From the NCBI GenBank assembly GCA_038363925.1, contig JAQQWL010000009.1, forward strand, positions 1,550,001-1,614,000: a DNA stretch of 64,000 nt, written 5' to 3'. Position 1 is the first letter of the stretch, and the number at the start of each line of letters is the position of its first letter. This document shows, one piece after another, positions 36,119 through 48,341 of this stretch. This DNA is from Apiospora phragmitis (taxonomy: Eukaryota; Ascomycota; Sordariomycetes; Amphisphaeriales; Apiosporaceae). Both the position numbers and the translations under genes were made by a program. The notes under the pieces are model-generated. The model was not told where the DNA came from, did no database searches, and worked only from the letters and a program-made list of their open reading frames with translations.

Positions 36119-38114
36119 GAAATGGTGATGGATAAATAGTGGCTTATTTTCTTTCTCCTGGATCAGTACAAGCGTCAAAGTGTCTTAGCCTACAGCTAAT
36201 GGGGTTTCACTGCAGCGGCTATGCTCCTGACAGGCCCGTTGCACCATACTCGGGCACATTGGATGAATCTTCTTCTTCGACTACCAAAAGCAGTACTGGG
36301 CTTCCATGGCTGTCTGTTCTTCTTCCATGTACATAAAGAAGATATCACTGTGAATACATCAGATATCTCGTTTGCATCACGCCCCTTTTTCTTCCGATCT
36401 CTGAACATCCCCACTCTCGTCGGTGATTTTTATCTCCCGGCCAGTGAATGAGGAGCGCACGGCTATAATCATAAGGGACTGGCTTATGCAGTGTATATCA
36501 CCCAACTGCAGAACGTCAGACATACATAACAACCGCGTGAATAGCCTGGCGAGTGTTTGGGCTGCCAGACCGTTTCACAAACATTTTGTCGCACATATCC
36601 GGGCGATTTGGTCTCCAAATTCCCGAGAGTGTGGGTTTGGGAATGCTGGGCATTGGCTCGGGTTTGGTTCGGCTTTAACAGCTTACTCTTGGCTCGGTTT
36701 GCTTCATGATCTCTCCCCGCAACTCGGCTGGGTTAACCCCAAATTTTGCAATGTCCGGCATGCAAATATGACGAAGGCCGGCTCCTGAGGCATGTGTGTT
36801 GGAAGTAGTCGTACAATTGTTTTCATGACGCGTGGCCAACCAACTCGGCATTGGCCAACCGAGAAGTTCCAGTCAAGGGATAGAGGATAGCGTTGCCCCA
36901 GCGTTCCCCAGCGTTCCCCAGCTTTCCCCAACTTTTCTGCTGCAGCCCACAGATCTACGTCCAGCTGACGGAGACAACCTCTGGGGCGCGGGGCGGCAGT
37001 TGCGGCGACCCTGCTCTGGAGACAAGGCAGATCAGCTACCAGCCCTCGATTCCTTCTGCCCGTTGGAACTTAGAGTCAAAGGATGGTCATCCCATCTCAC
37101 AGCGTGCCAACCCCATGAGTCATGCTGCCTCTTTGGTGCGTTTCCCCAAGTTCCAACATTGATATCCGATCCTTGTCCTTCTTTGACCGGCCTGCATGCC
37201 GAACTCCACCCCCGCAATGCACTAGTCTAGCGCTGCTGTCCGGGGTGGTGTGAACCGCAACCAATGCCCCTTTTGCCCTGTCCAGTCGTATAACATGAGG
37301 GATGCAAGATTTTGGAGACCGGAGACAACGTAACTTGCCTATGATCCCGCTAGTAAAGTAGATAGATGCCTTGCGGTATTGGCCTTCGGGTACGAGGCTT
37401 CTCGAGCCTTTCGAAGGGAATTGCGTTCTCATCTGCATTGGTTCATCCCATTTACCACAGATACAGTTGCGGCACCGAGATCGTAGACCGGGTTGATGTC
37501 TATTAAGCTGTAGAAGATGATTCATCTTCACCATCGCTTACGTCTTGGACAGTACCCATTGTCCTGTACCGTTATCAGTTTCCCATACCCGGACAGACGA
37601 CGATAATTGGGGGACCATACACCCCGCGCATGCCGCCGGCATCTCGAATTGGGCGTTCCTCGACCCATCTGATTGGCGTCGGTTAACCTGATATATCTCG
37701 AAGTGAGGAGGCCATGCATCTTCTTCCACGACGGTGCTGATGGGTCGACATCCTATTGGTGCCCTCCCTAGACCTCCAAGGATCAATCCGGCTTCAGGAC
37801 TTCTACCAGATCACCAGATATCGGAGCACCGCTATGACTGGATGAAGCAGTGATATTGCGGAGATAGGTAACGTGGGCTGCGCATGATGCTGGTTGGGTT
37901 GATCCCTACGCTAATACGCGGGGTACTTTTTCTATGCATCCTTGACAGGACGTGAGGGTTTGGGGTATGTAGTCATACTCACGTATATAGACCACGTCAC
38001 AAACCCCCTTCACCGCATAAGAACACCTGGCTTTCAAGATAACAATTTCAAAGCTGCATCGCATCCTATCACCTATATCACCCCCAAAAAACCAGCGCCA
38101 TATTGGTCACGAAG
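36119..38114. other. Intergenic region between GH71 and alcohol oxidase genes
   Basis: About 2 kb without a credible gene. Several medium ORFs occur on both strands but none has a family pattern or sensible intron structure. It contains a run of CreA-like sites at 36,896-36,931. Confidence 0.5.
36896..36931. promoter_or_regulatory. Tandem CreA-like sites
   Basis: A 10-bp unit GCGTTCCCCA is repeated so that CCCCAG occurs at 36,896-36,901, 36,906-36,911 and 36,916-36,921, with a degenerate fourth copy CCCCAA at 36,926. CCCCAG fits the reverse complement of the carbon-catabolite repressor consensus SYGGRG. The spacing is one helical turn. It lies about 1.2 kb upstream of the alcohol oxidase, a gene class often under glucose repression. 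Binding is inferred only. Confidence 0.4.
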
Positions 38115-40906
38115 ATGGGCGCGCTTCCAGAAGAGTTCGATATCATCGTGTGCGGTGGCGGTAGTTGTGGTTGTGTGGTCGCCGGAAGGTATCCAGCCCC
38201 CTTTGCAAGCAACATGTCTTGCCTGAGATGCTGACCAGCTAGGTTGGCCAATCTGGACCACAACCTCAAGGTTCTCCTGATCGAGGCCGGGGAGAGCAAC
38301 CTGAACAACCCATGGGTGTACCGACCGGGAATCTACCCCAAGAACATGAAGCTGGACTCGAAGACGGCATCGTTCTATGAATCTCGTCCATCGCCATGGC
38401 TCGCTGGGCGTAAAGCCGTTGTGCCCTGTGCGCACATACTCGGAGGTGGCTCGTCGATTAACTTCTTGGTAAGTCCCCTCTAACCAACACATCATCATAC
38501 CATGGCTTGTGCCTGATAGTCGATAGATGTATACACGCGCGTCGGCTTCCGACTATGACGACTTCCAGGCAAAGGGCTGGACGACGGAGGAGCTGTTGCC
38601 GCTCATGAAGAAGCATGAGACTTATCAGCGAGCATCTCATAACAAGTCAGCGCTCGCGAACCAACTTTATTGATGGAGAAACTGACCAACAGGCATAGGG
38701 ATGTCCACGGCTTCGAGGGACCCATCAAGGTTTCGTTCGGCAACTAGTAAGTGAATAACGCTCTACCACACTGCGTTTGGATCCCAGCCAACTATTTGTA
38801 GCACCTACCCAATCAAGGATGATTTCCTCCGCGCGACCGAATCTCAGGACATTCCCACGGTAGACGACCTGCAGGATCTGTCGACGGGCCACGGCGCTGA
38901 GCACTGGCTGAAGTGGATCAACCGCGATGTAAGTTTCAGAAGCAAACAAGGAAGGCGATGTTACCTAGCTGACGGACTTGTAGACTGGACGGCGGAGTGA
39001 TAGCGCTCACGCCTACATCCACTCTACCAGAGCGGTCCACTCGAACCTCTACCTGGCCTGCAACACCAAAGTGGACAAGATTATCATGGAGGATGGCCGC
39101 GCGGTTGCGGTACAGACGGTGTAAGTGCATGCCCCATGTCATTCTTTGGATGAATAACCAGGGCTCACCAACCTACAGGCCAACTAAGCCCCTGGCACCG
39201 AACCAGTTGAAGACCCGGACGTTCAGGGCGCGCAAGCAAATCGTTGTGTCTGGGGGCACCCTGTCTTCCCCATTGATCCTCCAAAGATCTGGCATCGGTG
39301 AGTCCCAAAGAGTAGAAATAATGACCAGGTTCTTGCGTGAGCTTACAGTGATTTTTAGGCGACCCCGAGAAGCTCAAGGCCGTGGGTGTCGAGCCCAAAG
39401 TTGACTTGCCAGGAGTCGGTCTCAACTTCCAAGATCACTACTTGACCTTCTCTACCTTCCGGGCCAAACCCGAGACTGAGAGCTTCGATGACTTTGTCCG
39501 AGGCGTGCCCGAGGTGCAAAAGAGTAAGTTGTAGCGATACCCAAACCAAACCTATGCGCGTGTAGCATCCCGACTAATGCCCCAATGCAGGAGTTTATGA
39601 TGAATGGGCGCTCAAGGGACCGGCCCCCTGGCCACAAACGGCATCGATGCCGGGGTCAAGATCCGACCGACCGAGGAGGAGCTCAAGGAGATGGCGTCGT
39701 GGCCGACCCCTCACTTCAAGGATGGGTGGGAGTCTTACTTCAAGAACAAGCCTGACAAGCCCGTCATGCACTATTCGGTCATTGCCGGTTGGTTCGGTGA
39801 TCATATGCTCATGTACGTGTTTGCTCCGATTTCATACCACCTGAAAGATACTAACGAACGCCACAGGCCTCCCGGCAACTTCTTCACGGTAAGAATATTC
39901 GGCACATACACCGCCTGCCTGCCTTGCAGACACGCCCCTCTCCGTTGCCCACTTCCTTTACACGCCCATCTTGCCGTTAAGGACCATTAATTGTAATCAT
40001 AAAATGCCCCGCAGATGTTCCACTTCCTCGAGTACCCCTTCTCGCGCGGCTCCACCACATCAAGTCCGCCTCGCCCTACGCCGCGCCCGACTTCGACACG
40101 GGCTTCATGAACGACGAGCGCGACATGGCGCCCATGGTGTGGGGCTACATCAAGTCGCGCGAGACGGCGCGGCGCATGGACGCGTACGCGGGCGAGGTGC
40201 AGGCGATGCACCCGTGGTTCGGCTACGACAGCCCCGCGCGCACGCACGACATGGACCTCGAGACGACCAAGCGCTACGCCCTGCCCGGCAACCTCAGCGC
40301 CGGCCTCCAGCACGGCAGCTGGAGCGTCTATTTGCCCGAGGCCGAGAAGCGGCCCGGGAACGACATCCTCAACAGCAACATGGCCCACGTCCGCGATGAG
40401 CTCAAGTATAGTGAGGATGACATCAAGGCAATCGAGGAGTGGGTTAAGCGCCATGTCGAGTCGACTTGGCACAGCCTGGGAGTAAGTACCAGCCAAAACA
40501 ACCATTTAACCGCACAAAGTTCACTCAGGGGTAGTACTGTGTGGCTAATCATATGGGGTTCCAATTGCAGACTTGTTCCATGGCCCCAAAGGAAGGGAAC
40601 AGCATCGTCAAGCACGGCGTGCTGGACGAACGCCTGAATGTCCACGACGTCAAGGGGCTGAAGGTGGCGGATCTCAGTATCTGCCCTGACAATGTCGGAT
40701 GCAACACGTACGCCTCCCATCGCCACTTAAGCCCTTATTATATAGTTTGCTGACTCTAGGAATCCAGGTACTCGACCGCTCTTCTCATTGGCGAGAAGTG
40801 CGCCATGCTCGTAGCTGAAGATCTCGGCTACTCGGGCGAGGCATTGGAGATGAAGGTGCCCGATTACCACGCGCCGGGCGAGCAACGGCTCCCCTTCCGC
40901 CTTTGA
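38115..40906 (+). CDS. GMC-family alcohol oxidase (methanol-oxidase-like), two frameshifts
   Basis: FAD-dependent alcohol oxidase, making aldehyde and H2O2 from short alcohols; relatives are peroxisomal. About 665 residues in 13 exons: 38115-38188, 38243-38468, 38527-38645, 38693-38746, 38802-38938, 38994-39120, 39179-39297, 39359-39533, 39591-39812, 39867-39888, 40015-40481, 40571-40707, 40768-40906. Features: FAD motif DIIVCGGGSCGC near the N-terminus, SYMMETRIC-type GMC signatures AHILGGGSSINF and SGGTLSSPLILQRSGIG, and a conserved C-terminal WHSLGTCSMAP and NVGCNTYSTALLIGEK. The C-terminus FRL is not a standard peroxisome signal. Two single-base deletions break the frame: near 39,617 (GGGG read as GGG, before TGPLATNG) and near 40,053 (CCC read as CC, before HIKSASPY). 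Both look like homopolymer errors. Confidence 0.9.
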
Positions 40907-43116
40907 TTTCAGTTTCGGAGGGTAATAACTACTATTTTAATGATCCACTACTACTGGTTATGGGGACCTTTTAGCTTTTACTTAACTACCAGAATGCGAA
41001 TTCAATATTTCTTGATTCTCTGTCAAAGATCTATGTCAGGCCAGGGGTGTGTAACCCTGTAGGGACCCGAAACAAATATGCATGCAGACACCCGTGATCA
41101 CAGGGGTAGCTCCGGAAAGGCACATCGATCTCAGATTTTATCATCCGACACTGCAGCATCTGAGACTATTCATGCGATGCGCATTCTGACTGACTATCTG
41201 GTCCAACCGGAGCCACGCCACGGGCTCCTTGGATCTGGAACTGCATACGAGCGGTGTGAAAGTAGACATCATGCCGCAGCGTAGGGTGGCATTTTAATAT
41301 GCTCATCTTGACTAGTTCGGTGCTCCATGCATGGAAACGAAAACAAGATGAAGTCACACAACGATTCAGCCCTGCTGGGGCTGGTACTAAGCGTCATCGT
41401 GCAACACGACACCCAAGGTCGATTTGAAATCTAGACCAGTACATCTAGTACGCTCAGCTCCAGCAGGGACTTTCAGTGATTTACCAGGGGACCCAAATTG
41501 TAGGTCAAAGTCAGAAAGCCGCATGCATTGGGATGAAGCATACTTGAGTATACTTGAGTGACATACCCCAGAGGGGGGATTGGTCTTTTCTCAACGCAGT
41601 TTCATTGTAAACTCGGCGCGGTAGAAATGAACGGACAGGACAATAAGAAATGAGTCTCAGCAAGTTGTGACTGATGAATAGGATCCGTAGTGAATCAAGT
41701 TCAACGTTTACAACCTTCCAGCTTTATATGCCACTATCAACTATGGGACTTCAGGGGTAGTCATTCCACTTGAACGAGTCACAATCCTTAGTCATTAGTA
41801 ACTGAGTGCTCCATGTATGGCGCTGGCGACATGCTCAGTCGCAGCCATCAGCCCTTACGCAGAGTGCCAAGTAGTCCCGCAACGCAGTCGCAGAAACGGC
41901 ATGTCTAACAACAGGTGTGCATAAAATATCGACTTTTCTGACGTGTAGTGCCAGCCAATTAGGGATCATGAGAATGTGAGATGCGAATTTCATCGTGTCG
42001 CGCAGTTGCACAAGATCGGTCGCTTATCGATCGTCATATGCTAGCGGCCGCACATCGACAGTGACCCGGAGCTCCTTTCCAGAAGGTGTGATTAATTAAC
42101 CATTCCCCACTTTCCCTCCCACCCTGATCTGATGTGTGGTTTCCGATGCAGGGGTCGGTATCGGCGACGTCGATGGGTGAATGGACAGCCACCCGGGACC
42201 CGCTTCCGAGACATTACTATTATTTTCGAGCTTTTTTTGCTCAAAACGGGACTGGATTATCGGGGGGTCCCGCTCACACACTCTTCCACGTGAGCCCTAA
42301 ACCATTGCTGACAAGGGGGGGGGTAAGCCGTAAAGTGAACGCGGCCCCAACTTTCAGCTGACACTGACAGGATTTCCTAATATATACGTGATGACGGTAG
42401 CGCCGACGCCACCAAACCCGCTAGCGGCCAATGAGGAGGACCAATCTGGATGCGCGAAGGATTGGGCGTAGCAAACCCGCAGTCAGTCTTTCCGCTGACA
42501 CCACCCACACTGGGAACCGGTGTAATGGATAGCCCCCAAGAGGCGTTCTTGTATATAGATAGCCACCAATACACCCGGCCCCACCAAGGAGATAGACAGG
42601 CAACTGCAATTCCTGCTGTTGTATGTGTGTCTGTGTGTGCGTATGGTTGCGTAATTATATATCTGTCTGGGGAGGTGTGATATGTCTGCATGGTGGTTGA
42701 GCGGATCCCTGGCGGAGCCGACTTGCCCATCCCAATACTTCGATGCAGCCTCTTGGGGGTATATCTGCAGGCAAATATCGCCTGGAACACGAGTTGGGCA
42801 ACGATGCGAGGAGGCAGAGCAAATATTGGAGGAATCAGCGGACCAGTTTCAGCTTGGTGACGACTGCTTCGGTCGATAAAGCCAGACCGAAGCTATCCTC
42901 CCCGTCGAGAAGGCCATGGTTCTAAGTCGGGGTCCCAATTCCACATGGTACATGAACTCGTAGGACTTTTCAGTACTTATCTGAGCACCCCCCTAATCAC
43001 CTGCCGCTCGCTGTGTGGTTCCTCCTTGTCTCTTGCCTTACTTCTGCTCTGACTTAGACGCCACCTTGTATGCATCGAAGAAGCCTATACACTGAACTTT
43101 GCTTCTCATCGCAGCC
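40907..43116. other. Intergenic region, no gene seen
   Basis: About 2.2 kb between the alcohol oxidase and the O-methyltransferase. Short ORFs carry no recognisable motif. Low-complexity GT-rich sequence lies near 42,620-42,650. Confidence 0.5.
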
Positions 43117-44873
43117 ATGGCGCTAAGCCGTTCGCTCCCCGAGCTCGCTCATGTCATATCGTCTTGCACGAACCGCATATATGACGCATACGATGATGAA
43201 GGCATCCTCAGCCATCATTCGACGCGGGGGCGGACCACTTCAGCGGCCCGTTCACTCCCGCCGTTGAGACGAGCCGTGTCAAGCTCCTAGAGGCCCTTGA
43301 CGAGCTTCAAGCTTTGATCGTCGGTCCTGCCGGCCATGTCTTCTTCTTGTCATTCCTCATTGTAAGCATCCGGTCGATGTCCGTTCCAGGCCACCCTTTG
43401 CCCCTGACCACACCACACAAGGCATTCTTTCCACTCCTTGAATCTCTCTGAGCTAAAAGATGGATTTTAGCCCGCACACACTGCTACTCTACACACGCTA
43501 TACAAGTTTGAAATTGCAAAGCATGTACCTCTCGACGAACCCATCTCCTATACCGACCTCGCGGCTCGTTGTGGACTTAGTGAGTCGTCAACACGTCGAC
43601 GAGTACGTGCTGCGATATCGCTCCGTATCTTCGACGAGACCTCAGCAGGCCTCGTTCAACACAATGCCGCCTCGCTAGCCTTGGGCACTACAACTCTCCA
43701 TGACTGGCTCGGCATGGCCACAGAGGAGCTGGCGCCTGCCGCGCTGAAGATCGCCGAGAGCACGGAAAAGTACCCGGCTTGCGATGACCCCACCAAAAGC
43801 CCCTTTTCCCTTGCGAACAACGGGAACGGTGAGAAAGACCTCTTCGGCATCGTGAGCGACCAGCCTGCACGCATGGAGCGTTTCGCCAAGGCCATGGCCT
43901 GGAGCATGAAGGTGCCGGGCATGGAGCCTAGGTACACAGTTGACAACCTTGGGTGGGAACACAACTGCCCTAAGGTCGTTGTGGACGTCGGAGGCGGCAT
44001 GGGCGACCTGTGCAAAGCCATGCTGGATACCTACCCCAGCATCGAGACGGCCATCGTCGAGGACTTGCCCGAGGTCGCAGCCCAGGGCGAGCTGGCCGTC
44101 CTGCCCGAGCACAAGGGCCGTCTGATGTTCCAGCCGTACAGCTTCTTCACCGAGCAGGTCGTCAAGGATGCCGACGTCTACGTATGGCGGTGCGTATTGC
44201 ACGACTGGCCTGACAGCTACGCGGAGACGATTCTGCGAAACCAGATCCCGGCTCTCAAGCCTGGCGCGCGTCTGATCTTCAACGAGCGCTGCCTCGCGGC
44301 CCCAAAAGCGCGCGATCATGTCCAGGAGCAATTTGCTCGGTGAGTTCACACGTTTCACTGAGATCAAAGGACCTGTACATGTACCAGATAGCTGACCATC
44401 TCAATAGAGCATGCGACACGCATATGCAATCGTGTGCAAATGCCAAGGAGCGCACATACGACGACTGGGCTTCACTCTTTGCCAAGGTCGATCCGCGCTT
44501 CAGACTCCAATCGGTTAGCACACTACTGCACTCGGCTCTATCGATCATCGAAGTCGTGTGGATGGGAGATACGAAGCAGACGGAACACCTCGATGCCCAG
44601 TCCCAAGCTCCCATCAAAGAGGACCCAATTGACGACACATCGATTGGCCAAGCCTCGGTCGACCGAAGCAGTGTCGATGTCCCCAAAGACTACCTCATGG
44701 CTTCAGACGAATACGAGACCAGCACGGATGGGAGCGAACTGTCTTACCTGCCTGAAAAGGCCATTCCAATGATAGGCGGCACATGGAAACCGGACGGCGG
44801 CTGCCGCGAAGTGCGCATTGTAGACTCTTCACGAGTTAGCAGACACTGGCTGTCTGATGACGAGGGTGATTGA
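43117..44873 (+). CDS. SAM-dependent O-methyltransferase (plant/fungal COMT-like) with C-terminal extension
   Basis: Class I O-methyltransferase for small phenolic or polyketide substrates. Exons 43,117-43,361, 43,471-44,339 and 44,408-44,873; about 526 aa. The N-terminal dimerisation/winged-helix part is seen as HTLYKFEIAKHVPLDEPISY and AARCGLSESSTRRRV. SAM motif I is VVVDVGGGMGD; the catalytic His lies in CVLHDWPDSY; LSIIEVVW near the end is the last family strand. About 90 residues follow this, acidic and Ser/Thr-rich, longer than usual. The second-exon start is chosen at 43,471 because ATLHTLYKFEIA is the expected helix. One C is missing near 43,203-43,208 (ATCCTCAG instead of ATCCCTCAG), shifting exon 1; the protein downstream stays conserved, so an error is likely. 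The substrate is unknown and no PKS is adjacent. Confidence 0.83.
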
Positions 44874-45924
44874 GCCCGGGCCGAGCCGTCGGCTGCATGG
44901 TGCCGATACTGATGAGGTCGTCCCAGGCTGTTCGTTGGTGACTGATTGAACGAGCGAGCGTTGCTTTCCTTTTGGTGTGTGAGTATTTCTGATGAATTAG
45001 CTGGGTTATTAGACGGGTCTACAGAGCACATCTGCTGTCAATTTTATTGCCAAACCCTATTTGGTTCTCATCATATTCAATCTGAATGAAATGTTGGTTC
45101 AATTGAAGGTTTGTGATGGTGATTTGGAATTGTGACCGCTTGGAAATGACAGGGATATCGTCGTAAGCCCTAGTACGTCATTCGTTGTTGGGTGTCGGCT
45201 GGGCACAGCACGTATCCATCCCAATTTGACCGTAATACACCGTAGAAGGAATTGAATCAAACTCTAACCATCTGCAAGCTGCTCTGACAGGCCAGAAGGC
45301 TGGGCAACATCTTTTCATTCGAGCGGCTAGCCGAGCAGTTCCAATCGGTGCGCCCCTGTCTGCCCTATGCCTGTGTGGGGTGTGATACCTGAACAAGATT
45401 GGCGATCCTTGTGCCGGCCGTACCGAAGAGTGCATCACGGTGCCGATCGGATCTTGGCGAGGCAGCGTTGAACGAGGGTGCAAGCCTGAGAGATGAACAG
45501 CTGACCAGCCAAGACGAATGCAACATATGCGGATCAGAAGCACCGTCGCCCCATCCTAGATTTCATCAATCGAGCTGGGATCGCCGCGGAGAGAGTGCTT
45601 AATATAGGCAAGTTGTGGGGTGTTCAGGTCCAGGATCAAGGGCGCTCCCGCATTATGGAGAATATGCGCACGGGGATATGAAGTCCGTCTGGGGAACAAT
45701 TTTCCGTCCTCTGGCTCAGCGCATCGTGAATGGACAACCATGGATTCGAGAGAACCGCCGAGCGTTCTGCTCGGCCGGAATACCTACTACTGTCGATACG
45801 TCCGTGGTAGTGGCAAAGCCCTGGAAGTATATCTAAACTTAGCTGTGCCCCTGACTTGAAATTCGATCTGGTCTGTAGGACTCACCCAGCGCATCTTTAG
45901 CTTCTTCATACCCCATCTTGCACC
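44874..45924. other. Intergenic region, no gene seen
   Basis: About 1 kb between the O-methyltransferase and GH62 genes. It presumably holds the GH62 promoter. No motif stands out. Confidence 0.45.
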
Positions 45925-46882
45925 ATGAGACTTCAAGCAACGACCGCCTTCCTCGCCTCGGCGACAGGCGTCCTGGGCCAGCAGTGCTCCCTGCCCTCAT
46001 CCTACAAATGGACCGACAGCGGCGTTCTAGCCCAGCCGAAATCGGGCTGGGTCGCGCTCAAGGACTTCACCATCGCACCGTTCAACGGCCAGCACCTCGT
46101 GTACGCGACGACGCACGACGCGGGGACGGCGTGGGGCTCCATGAACTTCGGGCTCTTCTCCGACTTCTCCGAGATGGGTTCGGCGTCCCAGAACGCCATG
46201 AGCACGGTCACCGTAGCGCCCACGCTGTTCCACTTCGAGCCCAAGGACGTCTGGATCCTGGCTTACCAGTGGGGCCCCACGGCCTTCTCGTTGCTAACGT
46301 CGTCAGACCCGACCGACGCCAACAGCTGGCAGGGGCCCAACCGCTGTTCGAGGGCCAGATCCAGTCCGACGTTGGTGCCATCGACCAGTGCGTCATCGGC
46401 GACGACACTAACATGTATCTCTTCTTCTGCGGCGACAACGGCAGCATCTACCGCGCCAGCATGCCCTCGGCAACTTCCCGGGCAGCTTCGGCTCCCAGTA
46501 CGAAACCATCCTCACCGACACGCGGAACAACCTCTTCGAGGCTGTGCAGGTCTACAGCGTGCCCGGCCAGGGCTACCTCATGATCGTCGAGGCCATCGGG
46601 GCGCACGGCCGCTTCTTCCGCTCCTTCACCGCGAGCGACCTGGGCGGCACCTGGACGGTCCAGGCCGGGTCCGAGAGCAGCCCCTTCGCCGGCAAAGCGA
46701 ACAGCGGCGCCACCTGGACCAACGACATCAGCCACGGCGAGCTCGTCCGCACCAGTGCCGACCAGACTTTCCCCATCGACCCTTGCAATATCCAGCTCCT
46801 CTACCAAGGCCGTGACCCCAGCTCGGATAACGACGATTACAACCTGATGCCCTACCGTCCGGGTCTGTTGACACTTCAGTAG
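45925..46882 (+). CDS. Secreted GH62 alpha-L-arabinofuranosidase, two frameshifts
   Basis: GH62 enzyme that removes arabinose side chains from arabinoxylan in plant cell walls. Intronless, about 319 aa. Signal peptide [18 protein letters not shown]. Family blocks in order: [24 protein letters not shown] (catalytic-base Asp in LKDFT), [83 protein letters not shown] (acid Glu in LFEAVQ) and [12 protein letters not shown] at the end. Two single-base deletions shift the frame: near 46,338 (CCCC read as CCC, SWQGP to QPLFEG) and near 46,470 (GGG read as GG, MPS to GNFPGSFG). Both lie in G/C runs, so probably sequence errors. No carbohydrate-binding module is present. Confidence 0.88.
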
Positions 46883-48341
46883 TATCGTCTGTCCACTTTT
46901 GTCGTCTGGATGACATTCTGGGGGACAACCTAGCTCCCCATGAAAATGGGCGGGATATCGAAAAGGTGGCTTGCAGTCGGATAGTAGGGACGCGACTGGT
47001 GCATAACAGAACACTGTTATGGCGGGAGTGCCTTGCTGGGCCAACCAATTTCTTGTACATCAATAGTTCTAAATTCAAGTTACACATCACTCCGACTAGA
47101 ATGACCACTGATGAAGATGATTATGCCGCTGGGGCACTTACTAGCCCAGGGTGGTTATCAACACATGTTGACCATCGTTATCCCATTACCCCAGTGACAT
47201 ACGTTTAACAAAACCATATAATCCAGTTGTTTAATTTGCCTTCATTCCAAGTAGACCAGGCAGTCTTCGATCACCTCGTTACTCAAGCCGCTGCCGAGTG
47301 GTTTCTAATCTCTGTTTTGCCTCGAACCGCGCGTTACTCCTAATCAATCCGTTTTTTTGCATTGTCTTTGCCCTTCTTGTCTGTATTATGAGATTTCTGG
47401 TCGTATTTCGCTTGCGGGTTCTGGTTCGGTCTTCAAGAACAGAGTAGCCACCATGCCTTACTTTGCCAGAAACTCGGGTACGGGCTAACTAAGTACCTAT
47501 CTAGGATTATTCATGTCAGTGACTCCTGCTCCTTTTATACAATTTTGATACTGCGCTAATAAGAACGAATTGATGACGTAGCCCAGAAGATGGTTGCCTC
47601 AATTCCCCAAAGAGTAGCTAGGTAGGTAGGTACATGAGAGTTTCCATTACGCTCTTTTCTACCGGCGTAGGTGCAACTCATGATATGTGAACGAGCTACG
47701 CGTGCGTTCGGTCGATTGGTCGCATTCACTCGTGGATTCTTGTTCGGCCTTCGAGAACAGAGTGGTTTGCAACTCGGAGCCGATGGAGATGATTGTTAAA
47801 TAAGGCAAGTTCAATTGGCAAAATGCCGAAAGGAAAGAACATGTTGCTGTATTAGGTGCTGACCCGAAAAACCGGCCGGTCAGCGTCAGCAGCTGCCAGG
47901 AATCCACACATTATGTGTTCTTTGTATAAGAATATATATAGCTAATCGGCCAGTACCCAATACAACCCAAATAATTGGCCCTGGACGGTCAAGACGCACT
48001 ATTGGTGTGGTATGCATCCAAAGCAACTCGAGCAGAATGGGGCAATGACTGTGGCATCTGCTATTGATCCCAGACACAGGCAAGGACCCCGATCTCCGGG
48101 AAAATAGGCCCGTAAATGTAGTCTTGATCAGAACTAGGGCTGCTCTGTAAATAATTGAGAGAATCATCCACATCTGCCAGCCTGTCCTTGACTAAGATGT
48201 GAACATGATAATAAGTGCCTGTTGGGAGAGGATGTTGCTGAGGCCGTGTCTCCCAATGTTCGAGGCTCGAGGATACGTCAACAAATTTGCAGCCGTTTCC
48301 ACGAAAGACGTGACCACCGGGGGTTAGAGTCCATGGCTTTT
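46883..48341. other. Intergenic region with degenerate duplicated segment
   Basis: About 1.5 kb without a credible gene. Part of it, about 47,770-47,845, resembles 49,280-49,360 upstream of the 2EXR gene (shared CTCGGAG-CGATGGAGA and CGAAAGGAAAGAA words). This suggests a duplicated 2EXR 5' flank whose coding part is gone. Confidence 0.4.

Noticed and set aside
39971..40505. ORFs of 142 and 172 aa overlapping alcohol oxidase exon 11
   Set aside because: Arg/Ala/Val-rich low-complexity translations typical of wrong frames of a GC-rich gene.
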